A stretch of 64,000 nt of DNA from positions 62,001-126,000 of the forward strand of contig NZ_LMVM01000023.1 of NCBI RefSeq assembly GCF_002287175.1, in the 5' to 3' direction. The translations under genes and the position numbers were made by a program. Below are positions 47,159 to 57,301 of the stretch, piece by piece. Position 1 is the first letter of the stretch. Every line of letters begins with the position of its first letter. The stretch is from Methanobacterium bryantii (lineage in GTDB: Archaea > Methanobacteriota > Methanobacteria > Methanobacteriales > Methanobacteriaceae). The notes below the pieces were generated by a model, which ran no database searches, was not told the origin of the DNA, and was given only the letters and a program-made list of their open reading frames with translations.

Positions 47159-48652
47159 TTAATGAACATTCAATTTATTTTTAAGTGTATTTTTATCTTT
47201 TTCCAGCTTTTTACGCTCAGTGATATCTTTCCAATAAATAGATATTCCCTCAGCAGATGGATAAACACTGAAATCAAACCATTGTCCAGTTCTATTCATG
47301 TTTGGCGCTTCAAAATGTTGAATTTCGTTAGTTTCCATTGTCCTGCGGAATGTTTCCTCACATCTGGTTTTTACAAGTTCAGGAAATCTTTCCCACAGAT
47401 TTTGTCCAATAAGATCATCTGCATCGACGCCGAAATATTCAGCTGCGCATTTGTTTACATAAATAAAATTCCAGTGGTGATTTAATGCAATGAAATTATC
47501 CTGAATGCTGTCTAAAATTTCAGTTATTTGACGCTTGCTATTAATGAGGCTTTCTTCGGCATGTTTACGTTCAGTATCATCAAACATATAACCTTTAACC
47601 TGAATTAACTCATCTAAATCGTTGAAAATACCAACAACGTTAGCAACGACATGGATTCTCATACCATCAGATCTTCTCTGCCAGCTTTGATAACCCAGTA
47701 TCTTATGCTCCTTTTTCAGTCGAGTAATCATATAAGGCCAATCAAATGGGTTAGATTCAAGAATATTCCATTCAAGAGCCATATCACAATCATCAAATCC
47801 GTAAATTTCTGCAAAAGCAGGGTTACACTCAAGAATTTCACCTTCAGGAGTTGCAATAAAATCCCCAGTTAAGTCCTCATCAAAAAGGAGCCTGTATTTC
47901 TCTTCGCTCTCTTTAAGGGACTCTTCAGCCCGTTTACGTTTAGTATCATCAAACACATAACCTTTAACCTGAACCAATTCATCTGAATCATCAAAAATAC
48001 CTATAACATTTGCAACAACATGAATTTGTATTCCATCTGGCCGCTTATGCCAGCTTTGATGATCGTAGATTTTATATTCTATTTTTAATGAGGTGATCAA
48101 ATTAATCCAATCATCACGGTTGAAATCGCAAATATTTGATTTAACAGCTTTTTCACAGTTATCAAAGCCGTAAATTTCTGCAAAAGCAGGGTTACAATCA
48201 ATAATTTGACCACAAGTAGTTGCAATAAAATCCCCAGTTAAATCATCTTCAAACCAACGCTTGTATTTATCTTCACTTTTAAGAGGTTCTTCATTACTCG
48301 CGGTTATGTCTTGGATCTGGACTAAGTAACCAGCGTTAATAGCAGCAATGTTCCATTCAATAAAAATAGTTTTAGGCTTTTTAAGAATATCATGGGAGCC
48401 ATCTCCGCCATTTTGAAAATTTAGAGGAGTTTGGAATTTAATTAACCCTTTTTTAAGTAATTCTTCCTTTTTTGAAGCAACATAAGATTTATTAAATAAA
48501 TTAAGTTTCGCACAATCTTTTAATGAGGAAGCTCCAGTAATTTTTAATGCTGATGGATTAGCATCAATTAACCTACCTTCTTTACTGTAAAAAAGAATTC
48601 CCATAGGAGATTTATCAAATATCTCTTTGAAATTATCGTAAGTGAGTTTTAC
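47159..48652 (-). CDS. Multi-PAS-domain sensor protein without kinase
   Basis: Four PAS domains: about 1-110 (GILFYSKEGRLIDANPSAL), two near-identical copies at about 135-240 and 250-355 (DLTGDFIATxxGxIxxCNPAFAEIYGFD), and a fourth at about 370-480 (FIYVNKCAAEYFGVDADDLIG) closing with DITERKKLEKDK. There is no histidine kinase or other output domain, so it must act through a partner. ATG 48604 would cut off the first strand and helix; 16 in-frame codons upstream encode KLTYDNFKEIFDKSP, a normal PAS beginning. GGAGG sits 7 nt before GTA 48652, the likely start, which is not canonical. Signal unknown. Confidence 0.72.
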   Translation of the reverse strand, partial: VKLTYDNFKEIFDKSPMGILFYSKEGRLIDANPSALKITGASSLKDCAKLNLFNKSYVASKKEELLKKGLIKFQTPLNFQNGGDGSHDILKKPKTIFIEWNIAAINAGYLVQIQDITASNEEPLKSEDKYKRWFEDDLTGDFIATTCGQIIDCNPAFAEIYGFDNCEKAVKSNICDFNRDDWINLITSLKIEYKIYDHQSWHKRPDGIQIHVVANVIGIFDDSDELVQVKGYVFDDTKRKRAEESLKESEEKYRLLFDEDLTGDFIATPEGEILECNPAFAEIYGFDDCDMALEWNILESNPFDWPYMITRLKKEHKILGYQSWQRRSDGMRIHVVANVVGIFNDLDELIQVKGYMFDDTERKHAEESLINSKRQITEILDSIQDNFIALNHHWNFIYVNKCAAEYFGVDADDLIGQNLWERFPELVKTRCEETFRRTMETNEIQHFEAPNMNRTGQWFDFSVYPSAEGISIYWKDITERKKLEKDKNTLKNKLNVH

Positions 48653-49025
48653 TTTTATCCCTCCTCATGCCCAGATTATTAGATTGATTTTACACTATTT
48701 TATAGTTTATTATAGTGAATGATCAAATATTTTTGACGCTATTTAATAAGGTAATTTGTTTATAGTGCTTTCGAAAATACGATTCTCGAATACCTAAAAT
48801 TTATAAGTTTAAACATTTACGTCACTGTAAAATAAGTTATGTTTAATTTAATAATTAGATTAGAACACATCCAAATTTTTAATCAAATAAATCTATCAAA
48901 TATAAATAAAAATTAGACTATTAACTAGCACGTCAGGGAAATGTAAATTAAGAACTAAACAAACATTATTTAAAAAGAATTCAATTAAGCTAAATTAAAA
49001 ATTAAAAAAGAATTGAGAATTTAAA
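48653..49025. other. Intergenic region of about 370 bp with one palindrome unit
   Basis: AT-rich spacer between fbp (ending at its left-hand stop) and the PAS gene, holding the PAS promoter. At 48770-48790 there is one imperfect unit, TTCGAAAAT-ACG-ATTCTCGAA (8 of 9 pairs), like those of the clusters. No ORF or RNA gene is seen. Confidence 0.5.
48770..48790. repeat. Single palindrome unit
   Basis: TTCGAAAAT-ACG-ATTCTCGAA, arms of 9 with one mismatch and a 3-nt loop. The form agrees with the cluster units at 45, 50, 53 and 61 kb. Confidence 0.4.
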
Positions 49026-50123
<1,098 letters not shown>

Positions 50124-50146
50124 ATAAAAATTCCTCCAATTAATAT

Positions 50147-50744
50147 AAAAATCTTTGATTTTTGAAGTTGAGGAAATATTCTATTTCCGAACCTTTCGAA
50201 ATCTGTCAAAACCTTAAAAAAATCCCTCAAAAATTCGAAGAATTTTTGGGGCACGAAAATAGAAGATTTTCGCGGTTACAAAATCTCTGATTTTGTAAAC
50301 ATTTTTCTCCAGCTTTGATTTTGACGCCACAAAAATGAAATTTTTGCAGGCTCCGATTTCGAATGCCTACAAAACCGACGGTCTTCAAAATCATCAAAAA
50401 TCTACGATTTTTGTGAGATAGAAAATGCTATTGCATTTTCTATATCTTTGATTTTGAGACCTCATAAACAAAGTTTATGAAGGTTTTGCGGCCGTAAAAA
50501 TTCGTAGAATTTTTACATGCCTGAACACTGCCAAAATTTACAATTTTGACGTTTACGAAATTGAAAATTTCGTAAGCGAAAAATGGAATTTTTCGCATGC
50601 ATCGAAAAACTTCGTTTTTCGAATGCCGTTGGAAAATCTACGATTTTTCGGGCAGCAAACATCTTGTGTTTGCATGCTTCGTGTTCGACGCACGAAAATC
50701 TGTCAAAATTCTTTGAATTTTGTCAGCTTTGATTTTTGTGGTTG
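50147..50744. repeat. Palindrome cluster B, upstream of fbp
   Basis: About 600 bp of hairpin units with differing arms, e.g. CAAAAATTC-GAA-GAATTTTTG, CGAAAAT-AGA-ATTTTCG-like, ACAAAATC-TCT-GATTTTGT, CAAAAAT-GAA-ATTTTTG, GTAAAAATTC-GTA-GAATTTTTAC, CGAAAAAC-TTC-GTTTTTCG and GCAAACA-TCTTG-TGTTTGC. A three-level fold is visible at 50370-50488: CAAAACC/GGTTTTG encloses CAAAATCA/TGATTTTG, which itself holds two hairpins, and a third hairpin lies beside it. The end has CACGAAAATC/GATTTTTGTG around CAAAATTC-TTT-GAATTTTG. Confidence 0.85.
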
Positions 50745-51059
50745 TAAAAAACTGATTAAAGGTGGATTCAGTTATTTCAAATGAACAGTTTAAAGTTCAA
50801 AAATATTAAAAACATTGATACCTTTTATATCACCCTTAACTCTATAAAAAATATGATTCTGTATCAATATAAAACTTACTATGTCACTGTTTTCCTGAAA
50901 TTTTCTAGAATTTTATTTAATATTAAATAGTCATGTTAAATATCTATTATACTCATAAATTTATTATACTCATTGATTTAATTAATTTACAGATTGAATG
51001 AAATGATTTAATTAATAGTAAAATGGATTCATAAAATTTAAGAGCATATACCTGAAAAA
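50745..51059. other. Intergenic region, about 315 bp
   Basis: Unique AT-rich sequence between cluster B and the dehydrogenase gene. On the complement a TATA-like GTTTTATATTGAT near 50862-50875 could be the fbp promoter, which would place cluster B within the transcribed leader. No ORF. Confidence 0.4.
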
Positions 51060-52055
51060 CTATTTAGATTCTATTTTACTTTTAACCTCAAGGGCCATTT
51101 CCATTGTGGTGGCATTGCCGCCGCAGTCACAAGTCACTACTTTACGTTCATATAAGACTTTCATCAATGCATTTTCAACTTTACGGGCCGCATCATGTTC
51201 TTTAAGGTAATCAAGCATCATCACTGCAGACAATATCATTGCAGAAGGGTTTGCAATATTTTTTCCAGCAATATCTGGTGCTGACCCATGTACTGGTTCA
51301 AATAAACCGTTATTTTTTCCAATATTAGCCGAGGGTATTAATCCAAGCCCACCAACAAGTCCTGCACCTTCATCTGACAGTATATCTCCATATAAGTTCG
51401 TTGTGACAATTACATCGAACATTTGAGGTTTTGTAATAAAAAACATTGCTGTAGCATCTATATAAAAGTCATTGGTTTTAATGCCATCATAACTTTCAGC
51501 GACATTATAAAAAACATCTTTAAACAAACCATCTGTTTTTTTAAGTACATTTGCCTTGTGAACAGCAGTGACCCTGTTTCTTCCATTCTCTTTAGCATAT
51601 TCAAAAGCAAATTTACAAATTCTTTCACTTGCTTTGGTTGTGATAATTCTTTTAGCCGTTGCACCGCCTTCTGTTTCTTCTTCAATACCAGAATAAAGGC
51701 CTTCTGTATTTTCTCTCACAATGATAAAATCAAGATCGTTGAAAATACTTTTCACACCAGGGTAAGATTTAACAGGTCTCAAATTAGCATAAAGATCTAA
51801 TTCCTTTCGCAGTGTTATAATAGCACTTTTTTGGCTACGAATGGAGGTTACTGCTCCAAATAGGGAGGCGTCACAATCTTTTGCAGTTTGAATTGTTTCA
51901 TCAGGTATTGTGGTACCAGTTCGCCTAAAACACTCTTCTCCAGCGCGTGCTTCTTTATAATTGAACTTAATATCCAAAGCATCTAAAACCTGTAGTGTTG
52001 CATCCATAACTTCCTTTCCAATGCCATCTCCAGGTATAACTGCTATATCATACAT
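51060..52055 (-). CDS. Isopropylmalate/homoisocitrate dehydrogenase (LeuB/AksF family)
   Basis: 331 residues of the beta-decarboxylating dehydrogenase family. Seen are VIPGDGIGKEV, the substrate-binding LRKELDLYANLRPVKSYPG, the catalytic VTAVHKANVLKKTDGLF, the metal-site DEGAGL and the NAD-site GSAPDIAGKNIANP. It is either LeuB (leucine) or AksF (homoisocitrate series leading to coenzyme B in methanogens); sequence alone does not decide. The frame opens at 52091, but GGTGAG three nt before ATG 52055 marks the true start and the extra codons are leader. Confidence 0.88.
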   Translation of the reverse strand: MYDIAVIPGDGIGKEVMDATLQVLDALDIKFNYKEARAGEECFRRTGTTIPDETIQTAKDCDASLFGAVTSIRSQKSAIITLRKELDLYANLRPVKSYPGVKSIFNDLDFIIVRENTEGLYSGIEEETEGGATAKRIITTKASERICKFAFEYAKENGRNRVTAVHKANVLKKTDGLFKDVFYNVAESYDGIKTNDFYIDATAMFFITKPQMFDVIVTTNLYGDILSDEGAGLVGGLGLIPSANIGKNNGLFEPVHGSAPDIAGKNIANPSAMILSAVMMLDYLKEHDAARKVENALMKVLYERKVVTCDCGGNATTMEMALEVKSKIESK

Positions 52056-52713
52056 TAACTCACCGAAATATCCTTTGTTGATAATATACATTTTTCTGTA
52101 TAAAATATGCTTTTAATTTTATATCTAAAATTCATTTTTTAAAATGTTTTTGAATCCTAAAATAAGTCACATTCTCAATTAAATATTTTTAAGGTACTAA
52201 AATAGTTAATACCATTCCCTATATTTTTTACATAATTTAAATTATGCATATTCATTTAAAATAAAATTGTATTTATTTAATCCATTAAAATTAGGATAAA
52301 GAGTGGTCCGGTACCCTTTTAAAGCCCAAATATGGAATAGCTTAAGGGCACCACTGTATAGTATGACTTTAAAGAATATAAATCCAATGGTATCTGTGAA
52401 ATATGTCACATTATTATAGATAAAGACTATTTTAGATCATGATGAGTTATCATATTTAAATAATTAAATTATTATTTTAAAAATAAGGGATAATTAAACA
52501 TGTGATTCAATATAATAAGGACAATTAATCAATTGTTCATATTATTAATTATTTTTAGCAATTATTTTACAGAGATTATAAAGAAACTTTGTGCAAAATT
52601 ATATTAATATTAAACAGCATATAATAACCTAATTAAAACCATCCTTTACGCATAATACTTTCACTAGGATATTTATATCAAAAATAAGGATAAATTAAAC
52701 GAGGTGTGATATA
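52056..52713. other. Divergent intergenic region, about 650 bp, with a hairpin
   Basis: Holds promoters for the dehydrogenase and TPR genes. The only clear structure is an imperfect long inverted repeat at 52302-52355, AGTGGT...CCCTT...AAGC pairing with GCTTAAGGGCACCACT. The rest is AT-rich with no credible ORF. Confidence 0.5.
52302..52355. repeat. Imperfect long hairpin, possible structured RNA or MITE remnant
   Basis: The left arm AGTGGT-(bulge CCGGTA)-CCCTT-AAGC pairs with right arm GCTTAAGGGCACCACT around a CCAAATATGG-rich loop. It differs from the cluster units by a longer stem, a bulge and higher GC in the arms. No gene is nearby within 250 bp. Confidence 0.4.
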
Positions 52714-53869
52714 ATGTGGGACATATTCCAATCCATTGGAAGCATTGCCAAAGTTAAGGAAAAAGGATCATTTAGAAACTATCAAAAAAAGCTTAAAGGA
52801 TATCAAGAAAATGAAGCCAACGTTTTAATTGATATGGGCGTATTATGTTTCGAGAATGAAAACTTTGACAAATCGCTACAGTATCTTGAAAATGCCCGTC
52901 GAATATATTTTAACCTTGATGAAAAAGAAGCCGAGGCTTTCGTATCAGACCTAATAGGAGATGTTTATCTTAGTACAAGGGAAATAGATAAAGCTTTAAC
53001 AGAGTACCAAAGATCATTTAGACGATATGCCTCAGTAAAATCACCCATGAAAAAGGAGATGTTTGAGAAAATAAAAGAAGTAGAAGACATAAAAGAAGCT
53101 ATAGACCTTGCAAGTGAAGATAAAATAAATGCCAAAATAGAAGAAGAGTCTAATTATGAGGATATAGATGAAGAATTCCCAGATAACACTCCTGATGAAG
53201 AAGAGTGTATAAAAGAAAAGTACACATGTAAACTTAACTATGAAAAAATAGCTCCCAAAATAGAAAACCTCATGGATATAATTAAAAAAAGATACGTGGT
53301 TAAAGAATACCTGGAAAATAGATATGAAATAAATTATATCAGAAAATCCCTCATAGAAGCTTATGAAAAATGGAATTTTTCGTTGCTCCAAAATTCAAAG
53401 AATTTTAGAAAAAGCAAAGCATGCAAACACGGAGTGCTTGCTGCATCAAAATCAAAGATTTTGATTGCTTTTTCTAACTCCCCAAAAATTCTGTGAATTT
53501 TTGAGGATTTTGAGAGCACATAAAAACCTAGAGCATGAAAAAGAAGCAGTACTATTTTTAATTATGGGTAATTTTTTCATAAAAGAGGAAAAAACATACA
53601 GTGCCATGCAAAATTTCAAAGATGCGTTTAATCTATTTTATGAAATGGGAGATAATGAAGGAAAGGCATTTTCCCTTCTTTTTTTGGGAATAACATACTA
53701 TGTATTAGGTAAAGAAGATAAAATATACGGCATATTTAAAGAAGCAATGAATATTCTTGAAGAATTAAAAGATATGGAAGGAAAATCAGCTGCAATAAAC
53801 ATTATAAATACATTATACAGCGAAGATATATGTTTAAATAACGAACATATCAACACTGCCACTACCTAA
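52714..53869 (+). pseudogene. TPR-repeat gene interrupted by palindrome cluster D
   Basis: The 5' part encodes tetratricopeptide-like helical pairs (ANVLIDMGVLCFENENFDKS, then DLIGDVYLSTREIDKALTEY) followed by an acidic linker and reads IRKSLIEAYE before turning into low-complexity sequence and stopping at 53494-53496. The 3' part resumes at about 53522 in another frame with NLEHEKEAVLFLIMGNFF and two more TPR-like pairs (AMQNFKDAFNLFYEMG, IFKEAMNILEELKDMEGK), ending at 53869. The interval 53365-53518 is palindrome cluster D, whose length shifts the frame. The original protein was probably about 330 residues. GAGGTGTGAT precedes ATG 52714. Partner unknown. Confidence 0.8.
53365..53518. repeat. 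Palindrome cluster D inside a TPR gene
   Basis: Units are GAAAAAT-GGA-ATTTTTC, CAAAATTC-AAA-GAATTTTAG, CAAACAC-GGA-GTGCTTG, ATCAAAATC-AAA-GATTTTGAT and CCAAAAATTC-TGT-GAATTTTTGAGG. The middle two lie within a larger stem GAAAAAGCAA/TTGCTTTTTC. TGCTC at 53384-53388 and GAGCA at 53514-53518 form an outer pair, so most of the insert can fold as one branched structure. Confidence 0.85.
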
Positions 53870-54125
53870 TTAAATCCTTTAATTTCATATTATTTTTGAT
53901 TTAGTCTTATAATTTATCTTTTTAGCTATTAATTTCTAAAATGTTATAGAAGGATACTACTTAGCTATTTTGTAAAAAAAAATTTTAATATAACTCATTC
54001 CATTAAATATATTCCAAATGAAAGACAAATAATATATAAAAACCATCCAAATGCCAATATTTGTTCTAAAATTGCGGTTATATTAAATTATAATCTGTAG
54101 GTTAAATATCAAACAGGTGTATAAA

Positions 54126-54686
54126 ATGGAAAAGGAAGAAAATATTAAAAGATTGATCCAAAATTTTAAGGATAATGATGACCATGTTCGTCGTCAAACT
54201 TCAGAACTTCTTGAAGAAATTGGAGAACCTGCTGTAGATGAACTTATTCAAGCTCTGGAAGATGAAGATAGAAATGTTAGAAGAGGAGCTGCCCTTGCCC
54301 TTGGAGAAATCAAAGATGAAAGAGCCATAAATCCCCTTATAAAAACTCTTAATGATGAAAATAAATGGGTTAGGCGTCAGGTATCAGGTTCACTAGGAAA
54401 TATGGGAGATGCAGCCGTGGACCCCCTCGTTGATGCTTTAAATCACCCTAACTGGCGTGTTAGGGGAGGAGCAGCATGGGCCCTTGGAAAGATTGGAAAT
54501 AAAAAAGCTGTTGAGCCCCTTATAAAAGCATTAGATGATGAAAGTGGTTTTGTTAGAAGCGGGACAGCATGGGCCCTCGGACAATTAGGAGATAAACAAG
54601 CCATTGAACCCCTAAATAAAATTACAGATGATGAAAGTACTTTTGTTCGTAAAGTAGCAAAAGTGTCCTTAAAAAGACTGGAATAA
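54126..54686 (+). CDS. HEAT-repeat (PBS-lyase type) protein
   Basis: 186 residues made almost wholly of five or six 31-residue HEAT_PBS repeats with the regular pattern D-E-x-x-x-VRRGAALALGEI-x-x-x-x-A-x-x-PLIKTL. It is a right-handed superhelix for protein binding, not an enzyme. The frame opens at GTG 54117, but AGGTG is then the ribosome binding site and ATG 54126, 7 nt on, is the start. It stands alone between the broken TPR gene and mdh; its target is unknown. Confidence 0.9.
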   Translation: MEKEENIKRLIQNFKDNDDHVRRQTSELLEEIGEPAVDELIQALEDEDRNVRRGAALALGEIKDERAINPLIKTLNDENKWVRRQVSGSLGNMGDAAVDPLVDALNHPNWRVRGGAAWALGKIGNKKAVEPLIKALDDESGFVRSGTAWALGQLGDKQAIEPLNKITDDESTFVRKVAKVSLKRLE

Positions 54687-54934
54687 AAAATATACCGTAT
54701 TTTGTTATCATTTTTTAAATTAAATAAGTCTAATTAAACAATAGGTTTACATTTAGTTGATTTAAATAGAAAATCATCCATCAAATTTGAGATACAACTA
54801 CCAATATTCATCAATTTATAAAAAATAATAATTAGTTTTAATAATCATCATTACATATAGTATTCAAGCATAAAGTTGGACTTTGAAGTATTGTTTAATT
54901 ACTTTTTTTAATCTAATAATTTGAAGGTGTTATA

Positions 54935-55915
54935 TTGAAAGTTAGTATAATCGGCGCAACAGGAAGAGTAGGCAGGGCTGCAGCATTCTGTCTGGCTGAG
55001 GAAAACTCAGTTAATAAATTAGTGCTTATAGCTAGAGAAGAAAGCGTTGATAAAATAAAAGGAGAATCATTAGATATTTATGACGCGCTTGCTGCAAAGG
55101 GAGTATATGTTTCTATAAAAACTTCTTCTGATCTTAATAGTATTGAAGGTTCAGATGTAGTTGTTTTAACTGCAGGGGCTTCAAGAAAGCCAGGAATGGA
55201 AAGAGCAGATTTAGGCTCTCTTAATGCAGAAATAGTTGCAGATTATGCAAGAAAAATTGCAGAAATTGCTCCAAATTCAATAATACTTGTCATAACTAAT
55301 CCTGTAGATGTTATGACCTATGTAGCTTTAAAAGCATCAGGATTTAGCAAAAATAAAGTCTTTGGCCTTGGAAATCACCTGGATTCCTTGAGATTTAAAA
55401 ACTATATGGCAAAACATTTCCACGTGCATGTAAGTGAAATACATACCCGGATAATCGGCCAGCACGGCCCGCATATGGTTCCCCTTATAAGTTCAACATC
55501 CATTGGAGGTATTCCAATTGAATATTATTCTGCGTGGGATTACTTCACAGGTTACAAACCATTTGATATTAAAGAAACAATTGAAACTGTAAAAAATGCA
55601 GGCAATAATATAATCAGTAAAAAGGGTGCAACAGAATATGGGCCTGCATTTGCTATTTCCAACATCGTAACCACAATTTTAAACGACGAAAGGAAAATAT
55701 TAACAGTCAGCGCATATCTCGAAGGAGAAATAGAGGGAATAGATAATGTTTGCCTTGGAGTACCAGTTAAACTTGGAATAGAGGGTATAGAAGGCATATT
55801 GCCCATAAAAATGAGTGAAGAAGAACGAGATAGCTTTATAGAAGCTGCAAAAGTGGTTAAAAAAGATACAAAAAAGATTATGGAAAATTTAAATTTAAAT
55901 TCAGAAGATCAATAA
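54935..55915 (+). CDS. mdh: Malate dehydrogenase (archaeal LDH-like type)
   Basis: 326 residues. The Rossmann start VSIIGATGRVGRAAAF, the active-site pair (LTAGASRKPGMERADL, ITNPVDVMTYVA and the catalytic His in RIIGQHGPHMVP) show the lactate/malate dehydrogenase family. GATGRVG rather than GA-G-VG and the following IAREE acidic/basic switch recall the MJ0490-type NADP-preferring methanogen enzyme. It interconverts malate and oxaloacetate in the reductive TCA branch. Start TTG 54935 is preceded by AAGGTG at 5 nt. Confidence 0.92.
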   Translation: MKVSIIGATGRVGRAAAFCLAEENSVNKLVLIAREESVDKIKGESLDIYDALAAKGVYVSIKTSSDLNSIEGSDVVVLTAGASRKPGMERADLGSLNAEIVADYARKIAEIAPNSIILVITNPVDVMTYVALKASGFSKNKVFGLGNHLDSLRFKNYMAKHFHVHVSEIHTRIIGQHGPHMVPLISSTSIGGIPIEYYSAWDYFTGYKPFDIKETIETVKNAGNNIISKKGATEYGPAFAISNIVTTILNDERKILTVSAYLEGEIEGIDNVCLGVPVKLGIEGIEGILPIKMSEEERDSFIEAAKVVKKDTKKIMENLNLNSEDQ

Positions 55916-56021
55916 TACTGCCATTTTTTGTACTATATCCCTCTTTTTAATATTCAAATATAATTTAATTCACGTATTAAATCTAATTTTATATGAAAAT
56001 AAAAAAATAATGGATTTATTT

Positions 56022-56318
56022 TTAAGTACTATTTGTAGGTTTTAGAGGTTTAGTCGGATTTGAGCTAGAATTATTTGAACCAGACTTATTTGTAGTATTT
56101 TTAGCTACATGTTTTGTACTGTTATAACTACTTGAGCTAGTGGATTTACTTTTTGAATAATCTGAATCAGTATCGCTGGAATAATCTGAGCTATTTGTTG
56201 AATTATTTGACAGAGTAATATTAGGAATTATTTGAGTATTTTGAGATGCGAAAATGTACCCAACAACACCAAGCAAGATCAATATTATCAGTACCAACCC
56301 AATGGTTAATTTTTGCAT
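56022..56318 (-). CDS. Membrane-anchored Ser/Asn-rich protein with many N-glycosylation sequons
   Basis: 98 residues. An N-terminal hydrophobic helix (LTIGLVLIILILLGVVGYIF) acts as signal or anchor; the remaining 75 residues are almost only Ser, Asn, Thr, Lys and Asp, with sequons such as NITL, NNST, NSS, NTT, NKS and NST. It therefore looks like a heavily N-glycosylated surface stalk, a natural substrate for the AglB proteins encoded in this window. No folded domain is visible. GGAGAA lies before the ATG. Confidence 0.72.
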   Translation of the reverse strand: MQKLTIGLVLIILILLGVVGYIFASQNTQIIPNITLSNNSTNSSDYSSDTDSDYSKSKSTSSSSYNSTKHVAKNTTNKSGSNNSSSNPTKPLKPTNST

Positions 56319-56374
56319 TATGTTTTCTCCTTAATTAATTTTAAAACTTTAAGAAACTTTAGTTCTTGATAAAT

Positions 56375-56400
56375 CCCTCAAAATCTATGATTTTTTAGGG
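56375..56400. repeat. Single palindrome unit
   Basis: CCCTCAAAATC-TAT-GATTTTTTAGGG: an 11-nt arm with one mismatch and a 3-nt loop. It begins with CCCTCAAA, as does cluster C at 61530, indicating a common origin. Confidence 0.6.
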
Positions 56401-56648
56401 ACTCACATACTATAATTTGCAATATGATTATGAGATATATTTGAAATATTAATCGGTTATATATTAATTTATTGGAATATGATAGAATGCCATTTTTATT
56501 TTTTAGCATATTCATATCACAAAACTTTATATAAGTGTTCAATTATATCATTCATTAATACCTATATTTTGAACATTGTATAAAAAAAATAAGAATATGA
56601 ATCATCTTTTCAGAAATATGCCATTTTCGGCAAATAGTTTCCGGTAAG

Positions 56649-56658
56649 TTTATATAAT
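56649..56658 (+). promoter_or_regulatory. TATA box of the pdxT-glutamate synthase operon
   Basis: TTTATATAAT, about 70 nt before ATG 56723, places transcription near 56680 and a leader of about 40 nt with GAGG near the start codon. Confidence 0.5.
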
Positions 56659-56722
56659 ATTATTTTAAAATAGTATCAGCTTATAGTAACTACAAAGAGT
56701 CTAACAAACAGAGGAAACAAAT

Positions 56723-57301
56723 ATGACTACAATTGGTATTTTAAATTTACAAGGAGATGTTTCTGAACATTTTGAAGCCATGAAAAAAGCTGCATGTGAC
56801 ATAGGCAAGAATGTAGATGTTTTTAAGGTGAAAACCAGTGATGAAGTTTCAAAGTGTGATGGTATAATAATCTCAGGTGGAGAAAGCACTGTTATCGGGA
56901 ACTTAATGGAAGAAACAGGTATTAAAAAAGTAATAGTAGATCAAAATATACCTGTAATGGGAACATGTGCCGGGATGGTTCTCCTTGCAAAAAAAACCGA
57001 TTATGAGCAACCTTTGCTTGGATTAATTGACATGGAAGTTAAAAGAAATGCATTTGGACGGCAGAAAGTTTCATTTGAAGATGATATTGAAATTTTTGGT
57101 AAAAAATTCAAAGGCATTTTTATAAGAGCTCCCTACATTGAAAAAGTAGGGAAAAGTGTAGATATACTCTCAAAGTATAATGAAAGAATTGTTGCAGTAA
57201 AAAGTGGAAAATATATTGCCACAGCATTCCATCCAGAGCTTACAGGCGATACAACGATCCACGAGTACTTCATAAAGGAGGTATTAAATTGTGCGGAATA
57301 G
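56723..57301 (+). CDS. pdxT: Pyridoxal 5'-phosphate synthase glutaminase subunit
   Basis: 192 residues of the class I glutaminase fold. The catalytic cysteine is in GTCAGMVLLAKK, the Gly-rich GGESTVIG loop is near residue 52, and the His/Glu pair is in FHPELTGDT. It supplies ammonia to PdxS (not in this window) for de novo vitamin B6 synthesis. Its last 13 nt overlap the glutamate synthase amidotransferase gene, so pdxT is the first gene of that operon, an arrangement that joins two glutamine amidotransferase activities. Confidence 0.94.
   Translation: MTTIGILNLQGDVSEHFEAMKKAACDIGKNVDVFKVKTSDEVSKCDGIIISGGESTVIGNLMEETGIKKVIVDQNIPVMGTCAGMVLLAKKTDYEQPLLGLIDMEVKRNAFGRQKVSFEDDIEIFGKKFKGIFIRAPYIEKVGKSVDILSKYNERIVAVKSGKYIATAFHPELTGDTTIHEYFIKEVLNCAE

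Larger units (their letters stand above)
56319..56722. other. Divergent intergenic region, about 400 bp, with one palindrome unit
   Basis: Holds the promoter of the surface-protein gene and the TATA box for the pdxT operon. One hairpin unit lies at 56375-56400. No ORF or RNA gene is recognised. Confidence 0.5.
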
